Assembly (NCBI GenBank): GCA_009829735.1
Contig: CM020620.1
Location: 6,209,545 to 6,273,544, forward strand
Reading direction: 5' to 3'
Source: Pyropia yezoensis
Lineage: Eukaryota; Rhodophyta; Bangiophyceae; Bangiales; Bangiaceae
DNA length: 64,000 nt
Positions 31,680 through 40,519 of this stretch are shown one piece after another (the stretch's first letter is position 1; the number at the start of each line of letters is the position of its first letter). The notes under the pieces were generated by a model. It was not told the DNA's origin, did no database searches, and saw only the letters and a program-made list of their open reading frames with translations. A program made the translations under genes and the position numbers.

Positions 31680-32288
31680 GGTGGGGGTGCGTTCCGAAGC
31701 GACGGGCCCACCCTGCCGAAAGAGACTTGTGTGGAGTGTGGGGTGTGTGCATCTGGGCGGCGCGGTGGGGGGGGGATGGGTGCGCCCGTCTTGTAGTCCA
31801 TCAACACAAGACGCGTCGGAGCGGCGCAACCGCCAATGCAATGCCGCGCCGGGCAGCAAGCGGGGGGGGGCGGGCGTCGACAGGGGCCATGCCAAGGGCG
31901 ACCGGCTGGCCCCCGCGCCCGCCGCGGCCACGGGCGCCGCCCGCGGAGGCGCGGCCCGCCCCAGAGGGTGGGCGGGGCGGGTCCTCGTTGAGGGAGAGAC
32001 CCCCCTAGACGGGAAATGTGGCTGTCTCCCCCCCCATTGGGGGAGGGGGGGGGGGCGGGGGGGGGGCACTGGCCGCCGTCTGTCCCTCCCCCTATTAGCT
32101 GGAACCCGCGGCGTGGTCGGCGCGCGCCCCCCCCTCCCCCGCTTCCCCTGTCATCCTTGCAAGACGCGGTTGGCGCCCGCCGCCGCCGCCGCCCTGCCAC
32201 CGTTTGCTGCCGCCCTCGGGGAAGGCCGTGCAAGAGCGGGTGGGAGAGCTGCCTGTGGACAGGCTGGAGGGTAGTCGGTTTGCGCTCC

Positions 32289-32308
32289 TCATGATCCGCG
32301 GATCATGA
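32289..32308. repeat. Perfect 20-bp palindrome
   Basis: TCATGATCCGCGGATCATGA, perfectly self-complementary, in otherwise GC-rich non-coding DNA. It could be a junction or end of an unrecognised element, or a protein-binding site. Confidence 0.8.
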
Positions 32309-32427
32309 CGTGCACGTCCCGGTAAATAGCTACAGGGGTGTGACCAGCTGGTAAATACCGCTGGGTAGGGACCGGCAGGTCAGCAGGCGACCGCCTGCTG
32401 CTGCGGACGTTGGGGGGGGGGGCAGGG

Positions 32428-32510
32428 AGGAGGGGGGGTTGTGGTGCCCCACCCGCCCTGCGCCACGTGAGGAGGGGGGTTGTGGTGCCCCACCCGCCCT
32501 GCGCCACGTG
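32428..32510. repeat. Tandem duplication of about 41 bp
   Basis: Two nearly identical adjacent units (32,428-32,468 and 32,469-32,510) share 'ttgtggtgccccacccgccc' and end 'gcgccacgtg'; they differ in G-run length. Each side is bordered by 'ggacgttggg'. Confidence 0.8.
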
Positions 32511-32855
32511 GACGTTGGGTCGGTCGGGGCGGCGCGCGCCCGCGGAGAGGGCGGTGGGGGCGGCCAACCTGGACGGGACACGCAACGGGACGGCACAAGG
32601 GGGGCCCCCCCCGTCCCGTCCGCCCCCCGCGGGGGGCACCACCTCCTCCCAAGGGGGAGGGGGGTGGTGGTGGTGGTGGTTGAAAGAACTGTCCGGGTGA
32701 GTCGGCGGCACCCGCGCGCGTGCGTGCCAAGCGGCCGTCGTGCTCGCCGGGGGCTTGCCTGTAGCAGGCCGTGCGGGCTTCCCCCATGGAGGAGGGGATG
32801 TGAGTGGCCACACCTGCCTGCCCTGGCGGGCGCCGCCGCGGCTCACCGCCAGCCA

Positions 32856-32921
32856 CTCCCTCCCTCCCTCCCTCCCTCCCTCCCTCCCTCCCTCCCTCCC
32901 TCCCTCCCTCCTTCCCTCCCT
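32856..32921. repeat. (TCCC)n microsatellite
   Basis: About sixteen TCCC units, with one TTCC near the 3' end. Open frames across it (Pro-Ser-Leu on +, Gly-Arg-Glu on -) are products of the repeat. Confidence 0.95.
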
Positions 32922-33168
32922 CGACCTCCCTGCCAGTTTCCATCCCCCCCCCCCCCCTCCCCCCCACCCCTCTGGCCCTCTGCCCTCCAACCTCACCTCC
33001 CCCCCTTCTCACCCCCGTCCCCTCCCCCCCGCAGCGGAGCACCTGCCCTGCCTCCCCTTGCCCAACCACGGCGTGAGCCCCGCCGAGCAGCACTCCCTAA
33101 AAACCCGCGCCACCGGCGCCCGGAGCCGCCGCCTGGCCAGCGACAGCAGCACGCCCCCCCCGCGTCGC

Positions 33169-33198
33169 CTCTGCTCCGCGGTTGCGCGCGGAGCAGAG
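33169..33198. repeat. 12-bp perfect stem-loop
   Basis: 'ctctgctccgcg' and its inverted copy are separated by a 6-base loop (gttgcg). A T-rich tract follows at about 33,222-33,250. Function unknown; it could be an RNA hairpin, but no transcript is defined. Confidence 0.6.
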
Positions 33199-34750
33199 AC
33201 GGGCGGGCCCGCCAAACGGTGCTTTTCTTTTTTCTTTGTGTTTTCCCTCCAAAAAAAGACGGCACCGACGACGCAGAGGGGGGATCCGCGGCGGTGACAA
33301 AACACCCCCCACCCCTTCCTGCGGCTGGTGCCCCCGCTGGTGCACAGCGTCGCGGCGCAGCGGGGGTAGAGACGGAGAGCACAGGCTGCGACAGCGGCTG
33401 GCCGACCCGGGCGATGGTGGTGGCCAAGGCGGCGATGGCCGAAAGGTTGGGCGGCCTCGGCAGGGGGGACCCCCTACCAAACCGCTCTGTCTTCGCACCC
33501 ACCGCGGCCCATGGTGGCGACGGCGGGGCGCCGCGATGAGGGGCGATGGAGAGGGTGCGGGCGGTCGCGACGGAGTGGTCCAGGCGGGGCGCGCCGGTGT
33601 CTGGCGGCTGCTCCTCTGGGTGTCTGGCTGGGCGCCGTGCCGATGCGCCGCCTCGCCAATCCCGACCCGCGCCGCCACCGCCGCGGCCCGTTGGGTAGCC
33701 GCCGTGGTAGCACAGCGGCTGGCTGCAGCCGCCGCGCCAGCAGGGGGCTACCAGAGGGGGTGGGGGACGCGGCGGCTCCCCCCCCACTTTGCCCCCAGGG
33801 CCCACAGAGAGGGAGGCGACCGCTTTCGCGCTCCCCCCCTTCAACTGGGTGGTCAGGTGAGGGTCAGGGAGGGCACCCCCTACGCCCCCACGACCGCAAG
33901 GGGGGGGTGTATGCACCTACAGTACCGCATGGGCGGGCCGTCCACCCCCTTGCCTCACGGGCGGGGACGCGCGGTACGCGCGGCGCGGGCTGCCCGCCTG
34001 GCGCCTGGCGGTGGGAGCGCGGCCGCCGCGGGAGCCTCGCAGCTTTACCTCTGCCGCCGTGCCCGTGTGTGCCGCGCTGACTGCGGCGATGCCCGCCAGC
34101 GGGGCGGCCACGCCCCCCCCCCCCACCCGCCCGAGGCCAAGGGGGGGAACGCTTCCAGTGAGCCATAGGTTGGTCGTGCGCAAGAGCGGTCCATCGGGGG
34201 CAAGGTCGTGACACGTTAGCGCCGCCGCCCGCCCCCTCCTGGGCGGGCGGGCGCGTGGAAAGCCCGGCGTCGACGAGGGCGGTCGGCGGAAGCCGCTGGC
34301 CCCGTCGCCCGGCGGTGACACCACCGCCGCCTCGGCCGTCGCGGCCGACACCACCACCGCCACCACCGCCGTCGCCGCCATTGTCAGGGGGGGCGATAGT
34401 GGGGGCGGGGGGCGTCGACGGTGGTGGGGACACCCCTCCCCCCCCCTCTCACCGCGTCGCGCGGCTCGCGGTGTGGCGACCGCGGGAGAGTGGGGCGCTG
34501 GGGGGACAGGGCGGCATGGTCGGTCGCCTCCCCCCGGTTCCCCCTGCGGCGTGGGGGTCTGCACCCATGTCCCCTCCGCTCATGGGCCGTCACGGCCGCC
34601 GCCGCAGCGGCGGCCTTTGGCGCGCGCGCCCCTCCCCCCCTACCCCCCCCCACCCCCCGACACCTGACGCCGGCTGGTGCAATCGTCGCGCCGTGTGGAC
34701 GCTGCGCCGCCCTGCGCGCGACGGCGAGGGGGGGGGGGGGGAGAAGATGG

Positions 34751-34808
34751 GGTGGCGGTGGTGGTGGTGGCGGCGGTGGTGGTGGCGGCGGCGGTGGTGG
34801 TGGTGGTG
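34751..34808. repeat. (GGT/GGC)n trinucleotide repeat
   Basis: Mixed GGT and GGC units, directly preceded by a G10 run. Confidence 0.9.
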
Positions 34809-34992
34809 ACAATGGGGGTGTGCGGCACTGCCCGAGCGACGGGAGACCACAAGACAAAAAGAAAAGATAGATTGATGGCGGCGTGAGGAAGCTGGACGGC
34901 TGCTGGTACGGTCGGGGGGTCCTCGCGCGGCGAGGCAACTTCTCTATTAGTGTGCATGTACAGTACAGTACACGGGGGATGCGGTACTGTAC

Positions 34993-35206
34993 GCAGCGCA
35001 GCGGATCTAAGTCCGTGTATCTTTTTTTCCGTGCATCGGGCCCGAACAGGCGTGCTCGGGATTGCACCGCAGGCAACGTGAAATTTTACGGCTTGCAGAA
35101 GTGGCGACGACCGGGCCCGCGGGGCCTGCAAACACGCACTTGACAGTGCGCGCACGTGCCGGCACGGAAAAAAAAAAAGATACACGGTTTAAGACCCGCT
35201 GCGCAG
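34993..35206. repeat. Fold-back element with T/A-tract core
   Basis: Arms at 34,993-35,034 and 35,162-35,206 are inverted copies: both read cgcagcgg(g/a)tct..aag.ccgtgtatc followed by a T run and ccgtgc. The loop is 127 nt. The core 'gtatcttttttt' and the neighbouring 'gggcccgaacag' recall the repeat at 1,657-2,033. A cluster of gtacagtac motifs lies just left (34,958-34,992). Confidence 0.65.
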
Positions 35207-35935
35207 GGTGAGAGAAGCCTTCCCCCTTCCCCCCTGCGCACTCCCCTCGCCCTAGGGATGAGACCACCACCCCCCTCGTCCTCTCACCAACGCGTGTCGC
35301 CCAGGTGCCACGGTCACGGCCACCCCACAGCCAAACCCAACACACGACCAAGAGCAGAAAAAAGAAAAAGGAGGCGGCACTTGTGACTGTCGACGGGCTC
35401 TCGCCTTACGGCGGTGGCGGCGGCGCCGTGTCGGTACAGTATCTACCCCCCTCGTGGACCGACGTGCCCCGGACGGGCCTTAATTCAAGTATCTATCTAG
35501 CTAGTGTGTACATGTTCTACAGCAAAAAGGATCAAAGTTTAATCATTTTAATTATCCTCAGCTGCGGATCAAATCACCTGAAGAGAATCGGCGATTCTGG
35601 GTTCATGAGGGCATATTCCTGGGACTTCGCCGCAATCCGACGAACCAGCCTGCGCCGCTGCCCTCCCTTTCGGCCTCTGTTTCCAGGTTGAAACGAGCCC
35701 ATCGGGGTGCGCTGACCGCATTTCTTCATACAGTTCTTGCCAGATTGATGCGCCGAATGTGGCTGATTCCAACGTGGCTGCAGTGTGCTTGCGGCCGCGG
35801 CTATGGGCTGTCCGATGATGGCCAATGGTTGGCCGAGATTGCACGACGTCGGTGATTGCGTGTCACGCGGGGGTGGCTGATTGGCGCCTCCGGGGCGAGA
35901 TTCCCTGCGTCGACGGTGTGCTGGCCGTGCCCCTG

Positions 35936-36583
35936 CGCAGCACAGCTTATCGCCTGTCAAACTTTTCTTGCTTTTTTGGGAAATTCTCGAGCAAAACCCT
36001 GCATAAAACCTGCATTGACCCCCCCTCAAGGCATCACAGACACCGCTTTTCCCCCCTCTTCTTGCTTTCTGCCTATAACAGCTCGGGCGATTGGTGGTCA
36101 CCACCTCCCTTGGTATGACCGGAAGCGCACGGGGCAGGAGAGCACTCTCGTGAAGCGCAAAGAAGCGACCGACCATCGCTGCACCTGGGTGCAATGTTTA
36201 TACAATCGCGTTTAAAAACCGCGCAATCTCTCGCACTGGTTAAGCAAAAACCTGCGCGACGACAGCTTTCAAGGGTCTGCTTGGAAAAATCTCTCCACCT
36301 TGCTCGACATCTACGGCGTCAATTCTGACCAATGGAACGCTCTATCCAGCAAACAGCAGCGCCACCGCTGTTGTCATTGGTTGACAGAACACCGACAGCG
36401 GCCGTCGTGTCGGTCATCCTGGGGGAGATTCTTTGGCCTCAGCCCAGCCCCTCGATCAGAAAAGCAAAATCGTTCTCGAGCTGATCATTTTCGTGCTCGA
36501 GCAGGGCAAGAATTTGCACAACAAAGCAAGAGATCTGGCCAAAATCGGGCTTGTATCTTGACAGGGGATAAGCAGTGCTGCGC
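35936..36583. repeat. Diverged inverted repeat pair in an AT-richer block
   Basis: About 60 bp at 35,936-35,993 ('gcgcagcacagcttatcgcc', then tgtcaa...cttgctt) recurs inverted at 36,509-36,583 ('gataagcagtgctgcgc' preceded by cttgacagg). The right arm has about 22 extra bases. The enclosed 650 bp has no recognisable gene and may be a decayed non-autonomous element. The whole 35.5-37.8 kb block is less GC-rich than its surroundings. Confidence 0.5.
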
Positions 36584-37024
36584 TGCTGGCCTGTTGTCGA
36601 CGTGTGTGGAGGGTGTCGCCCGTGCATATCCCAGGCCCGTTGCGTGCGCGCACCTGCGTTTTTTGTGCGTGCACGAAGGGGGGGCTTGGCCTGTGAGTGT
36701 GTGTGCGCGCCCGCATGCCTGAGGGGGCCATGCGTGGGGGGGGGGGTGCCCGTGCGGGCCCGTGTGCGTGCCCTGGTGTGGGGGGCTGCGCCGGCCCTAC
36801 ATGAGGGCGGGCACAGCGCGTCGAGGGGACGATTGCGAGGGGGGAGACATTGAACGACGAAGAAGAAGGACTCTTGGATTGCTGTGTCTGGGGCGTGCAC
36901 GGACGTCGGCTGCTCCATCTACACAGATCCGCGGTCGGTAGCAGGCCGTGAGTCTGATACGATTTCTGCCAATACTGCCGCACCGAACGCGTAGCAAGAA
37001 AATATTGCACGTGTTCGTTGTATT

Positions 37025-37471
37025 GCAGTTCTCCCAATTTTGTCCCATGTGGACAAGAGCAAGAGCAAACTGTGTTTGACCAATGATATGACTCAGATGC
37101 TGCCTCTCTGGCCAATGACTGCTCTGCATGAGGGTCCGTTGTTGTACGAACAGTGTGATCGGGGGTTCTTTCGGGATTTCTGACCACTTCGAGGGCAGAA
37201 CAAGCACCGGCTGAGCGCTTCGGACTGTTCTTGACAGAGATGACCTGAGATAAAGGGCCAACCGGCGAGATCCGATGAAAAAACAAGAGTGTTTTGACCA
37301 ACCAACGTTCGTTGCGAGAGCAGTTGTGGCCATAGCCAATCATCAGGTTCTTCCGACAGACGTGTTGCAGCACGCCATTGGAAAGCCCTCTGCTGCGAGC
37401 ATGCGATTGGCCCTTGCTCTTGTACACTTGCTCTTGCTCTTGTCCACATGGGACAAAATTCGGAAAACTGC
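37025..37471. repeat. 44-bp inverted repeat pair (42/44 identical)
   Basis: Left arm 37,025-37,068 and right arm 37,428-37,471 share 'ttgctcttgctcttgtccac' and 'atgggacaaaatt' in inverted orientation, with two mismatches. The 359-bp spacer contains several CCAAT/ATTGG pentamers. High arm identity suggests a recent or maintained fold-back. Confidence 0.8.
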
Positions 37472-37526
37472 TGTGGCAAAAACCACTTGCACACACGGCA
37501 CCCAAGTTGGGGCGGTGTACAAGGGC

Positions 37527-37590
37527 TGCCTCCCGTGTCGGGGGAACCGGAAGAAGTGCAAGTCGCACACACTCTGTCCCTGTTGTGGGG
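37527..37590 (+). other. Zn2Cys6-like cysteine motif in an open frame (weak)
   Basis: In the plus-strand frame open at 37,275-37,982 the peptide reads CLPCRGNRKKCKSHTLCPCC. The spacing C-x2-C-x6-C-x5-C-x2-C with a basic RGNRKKCK loop matches the first five ligands of fungal-type Zn(II)2Cys6 domains; the sixth Cys is 13 positions later, longer than usual. No start codon or other domain is evident and the frame overlaps a fold-back repeat, so it may be chance or a gene remnant. Confidence 0.2.
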
Positions 37591-38278
37591 CAAACCCCCC
37601 ACGGACAAACAAGAGGATGGTGTGTGGTCCAACAGTTTCTTGGTCGGGACGGGGACGCAGGGCCAAGCCCCGCTGTCCCTCCCCTTATCCCCCCAGGGTC
37701 CACTCAGAATCTCGCCACTCAGAATCTCCCACCCCAGCACCTGCCCACCGGGCCACACGAAAATTCAAGACGATAAATGCAGAAAACCCTCAAATCCAAG
37801 TTGGATTTACTACTAAGCTAACTATCCCAAACTTAGGGAATATGGGCCCAAATGCAGGGGGAGGAACGGATCAGGCTAGTGGCCTGCCGCCCCTTGCATG
37901 GCACGTGTTGCCCCCCTACCTGGGGGTCAATACTGCCACACTCCCCTCTCCTCAGTTCCGACCGACCCGGTCGGCCCTGTGAGGGGGTGCGTAAACGCAC
38001 GTCTCGGCGTTGGGGGCGCGACTTGCTGTCCCCCATCGAGTACGTAACGCGGATGTGGAGGCGGTCACGTTGACCGCCCCTCTCCTCAAGCTTGCCCACT
38101 CGGCAGCTTGCTCTCCTCATTTCACACCTCACCATCACCACCACCTCCCCTTCACCTTCCACGGGGCCGCCCCACACTGGGGAGGCCACCCGTCTACCCA
38201 CGATCTGAGTCCCCCTCAACTCGAGGCGGGTCTCGTGCAGCTGTAGCGAGGGCGTCTCTTCCCAACTTGGGGAGAGTC

Positions 38279-40222
38279 ATGGCGACCCCGGGAGTGGAGA
38301 CGGACTCTCTTGACGAGCGTATGGAGGACACCACCTACGGTTCAGCACCCGCCGGGACTTCCGGCGGGGGCTCCGCGATTGCTCCGGGGGATGGGACTCC
38401 CGCGTCACCCGGCTTTGGGTTGACGGCGGGATCTCCCCCGGAGGCGGGACAAGTTGTCCCGCGTGAGGCCCTGGGGCGGTGGTTTTACCCCGTTTGGCCT
38501 GTCTATGAGGAGGGGTTGACTGTTCTTCGCTGTAGCCGACTTGGCGCAGCGATGGGTCGGGTATGGGACCGCCTACGGGAGAAGTATCCCCGTAGGGTCG
38601 GGTTCCCTGCCGGCTTCAGGACGGACCAGTTTGCCTTCCTGGACGATGAGAAGGTTGAGGACGTTCAGCGTGCCAAGGCCATGGTGGACCGCGGGGGAAC
38701 TGTCCCGGGTCCCGGCGACTTGCCGACCTTTACTTGGGACGCGGTGGCAACTCGCCCCCCGTACCTCCACGAGGCCGATCCGCACACTCATCACTTTGAT
38801 GCGCGGATGGAGAAGGACTTCCGGCGAGGTCCCTACTTGGTGACCTCGGCTCAACTTGAGTTCCCTCAGCAGTCTGCTGCCAGTAAGGAGCAATACTATC
38901 CGAAGAAGCCCGAGTGGTGGCCTCAAGTTGAGGTCCCCTACGGGTTCCCGGCGTTGCTGCCACGGTTGCTTGACCACTTCGGCTCCGTCATGTTGACGGC
39001 TGGCCCTGATCACCTGGTGTGGGCCATGTTGGGCACCCAGTGGCTCCTCGAGGTCATGTCGACCTGGGTGTCTTGTGTTCAGCGGCGGGGGATGCTCTGG
39101 CATCTCCCCCTCCGGCTTATCCAAGGTTTGGAACAGCTCACCCCTCAGCTAGTTGCTGAGGGGTGCTCATCAGGACAACTCACTCTACTTGAGGAGATGC
39201 TCCGCCTCCACAAGTTTATCGAGTGGGAGAGCATTGAGCACAAGTTGCGCCGCCCCACTCGTGGGCCCAAGGACGATGGCGCACTTCGCCAGTTCGTGTG
39301 GGTCGCTCGTGAACTTCACGACGGCCGTGTGGTCCTACGAGAGGGGTTGGGCATCGGGGACTACCCGTATGCCCCGGGGGTGGATCGCCACACTGCGCCA
39401 CCCCCGGACAAGCCCATAGTTATGGCTGTGCCCTCATATGATGACCATATGACTCAACCTACTGCGGGGGCCCCAAGTCGGGGTCGCAGTTACACCCGGG
39501 TCCCGCCACCTCGGCGTGCCCCTCCGCTTCCTCCGGTCCCCTTCCAGCCGCACGGGAACATCCCGATTAGCGTGGCCGTTGAGTCGTCCACCCCGGTGTC
39601 CCCCAACTTGGGGGCCACCCTCCTGACGGTATACCCCAAGTTGGTGTTACCGCCCACGCTTGTAACCTCAGAGATGATGATCACCACGTTGGTGCGCACC
39701 ATTTCCTGGTTGGCCGCGTCGACCGCAACCCTTCAAACTTCCGAGACTCCTCAACTTGAGGAGCGCGTTCGTACTGCAGTGGCGACCGCGAGTTGCGAGT
39801 CGGTGGCGGAGTTTATGACGGCCGAGTTGGCTCGCATTGGGGCTATTATGCCCCAGCCAGCCCCACTTGGGCGTGGCAAACGTCGTGCGAGCCGGGCATA
39901 CTCGCCTCCTCGCCGTCGTCGCCGACACTCGCGGCGCTCTCCCTCCGTGTCGGAAGGCGAGTTGTCTTACTCCGTCTCGGAGTCCTCGACTCCGTCAGAG
40001 TCGGAGTCGGTCCGGCGTCTGCGTCGCAAACTTGCGCGCAAGACCAAGCAGAAGAGTAGCCACGGTCGGCGCCACTTGCGCGACCGTGAGGGGCGCGACG
40101 GTTCCGACTTGGAGCCGCCGCCCCCTCCGACTGGTGGGGAGCGTTATCGCCGTGGGTCTCGCCGCTCGCCTCTACGTGAGGGCGAGGGCCGTGGGGTGGG
40201 AGAGTCTCGCATGCATGCCTAG
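38279..40222 (+). CDS. Antisense ORF in the 3' region of retrotransposon 1, RS-rich C-terminus, function unknown
   Basis: The 647-residue frame is read opposite to gag-pol and lies beyond the chromodomain. It starts at 38279 (MATPGVETDS). Residues about 60-370 look like an ordered, mostly helical protein with many Trp and Leu (PEWWPQVEVPYGFPALLPRL; QWLLEVMSTWVSCVQRRG). A Pro-rich middle follows. The tail is rich in Arg-Ser and Ser-Glu pairs (RRRRRHSRRS; SVSESSTPSESESVRRLRRK), like SR-type or nucleic-acid-binding tails. There is no zinc knuckle or enzyme motif. Some plant gypsy elements also carry antisense ORFs near the 3' LTR, so this could be an accessory gene; it could also be a gag-like protein of another element or a captured host gene. 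The long uninterrupted frame with sensible composition supports real coding. Confidence 0.6.
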   Translation: MATPGVETDSLDERMEDTTYGSAPAGTSGGGSAIAPGDGTPASPGFGLTAGSPPEAGQVVPREALGRWFYPVWPVYEEGLTVLRCSRLGAAMGRVWDRLREKYPRRVGFPAGFRTDQFAFLDDEKVEDVQRAKAMVDRGGTVPGPGDLPTFTWDAVATRPPYLHEADPHTHHFDARMEKDFRRGPYLVTSAQLEFPQQSAASKEQYYPKKPEWWPQVEVPYGFPALLPRLLDHFGSVMLTAGPDHLVWAMLGTQWLLEVMSTWVSCVQRRGMLWHLPLRLIQGLEQLTPQLVAEGCSSGQLTLLEEMLRLHKFIEWESIEHKLRRPTRGPKDDGALRQFVWVARELHDGRVVLREGLGIGDYPYAPGVDRHTAPPPDKPIVMAVPSYDDHMTQPTAGAPSRGRSYTRVPPPRRAPPLPPVPFQPHGNIPISVAVESSTPVSPNLGATLLTVYPKLVLPPTLVTSEMMITTLVRTISWLAASTATLQTSETPQLEERVRTAVATASCESVAEFMTAELARIGAIMPQPAPLGRGKRRASRAYSPPRRRRRHSRRSPSVSEGELSYSVSESSTPSESESVRRLRRKLARKTKQKSSHGRRHLRDREGRDGSDLEPPPPPTGGERYRRGSRRSPLREGEGRGVGESRMHA

Positions 40223-40333
40223 TTGGCAGCTGCCTTTGTTGTGAGAGTGTGAGGGTTAGGGCTGTAGTTAAAAGCCACTCTGCGTACCACTTCGACTTGA
40301 AGCACTCTCTTGGCACTGTTGCTCGGCCTTCCC

Positions 40334-40519
40334 TCACGTTGAGGGAGGGCTGTTAGGGTCTATCTCATTCCGGGCACAGTACGCCCGGACCTTCTCAGCG
40401 GGAAGGTCCTCCACATACTCCCACGTATCATCCCTGGCTTTGTAGCCAAACCAACGCACTCTCAACATGAGGCGGTTAGTGTCCTCATCCCATCCGTGGT
40501 CGATGAACTTATCGAACAC
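40334..40519 (-). CDS. Chromodomain segment of retrotransposon 1, separated from pol by one TAG
   Basis: This frame continues pol directly after its TAG stop (40,520-40,522) without any frame change. The 61 residues read as a chromodomain: LMLRVRWFGY (strand 2, aromatic cage residues), then RDDTWEYVEDLP and a C-terminal helix. In chromoviruses a chromodomain at the integrase C-terminus steers insertion toward particular chromatin. It has no good ATG of its own (a GTG follows the stop), so it would be made only by stop-codon read-through, or the stop is a mutation. Confidence 0.7.
   Translation of the reverse strand: MFDKFIDHGWDEDTNRLMLRVRWFGYKARDDTWEYVEDLPAEKVRAYCARNEIDPNSPPST

Larger units (their letters stand above)
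32309..34745. other. Low-complexity intergenic region, no supported gene
   Basis: Apart from the repeats listed separately, this stretch consists of GC-rich sequence with long C and G runs. Open frames on both strands are Pro/Arg/Gly/Ala-rich and mutually overlapping, with no recognisable motif. Confidence 0.45.

Noticed and set aside
32429..32510. CRISPR-like repeat pair
   Set aside because: Only two directly adjacent copies with no spacers, in a eukaryotic genome.
32439..33539. Plus-strand 366-codon frame across the TCCC microsatellite
   Set aside because: Composed of repeat-derived Pro/Ser/Leu and low-complexity sequence without a domain.
35480..35600. Possible U2-like snRNA (AT-rich, 'agtttaatcattttaattat')
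   Set aside because: The branch-point recognition and 5' stem sequences of U2 are absent.
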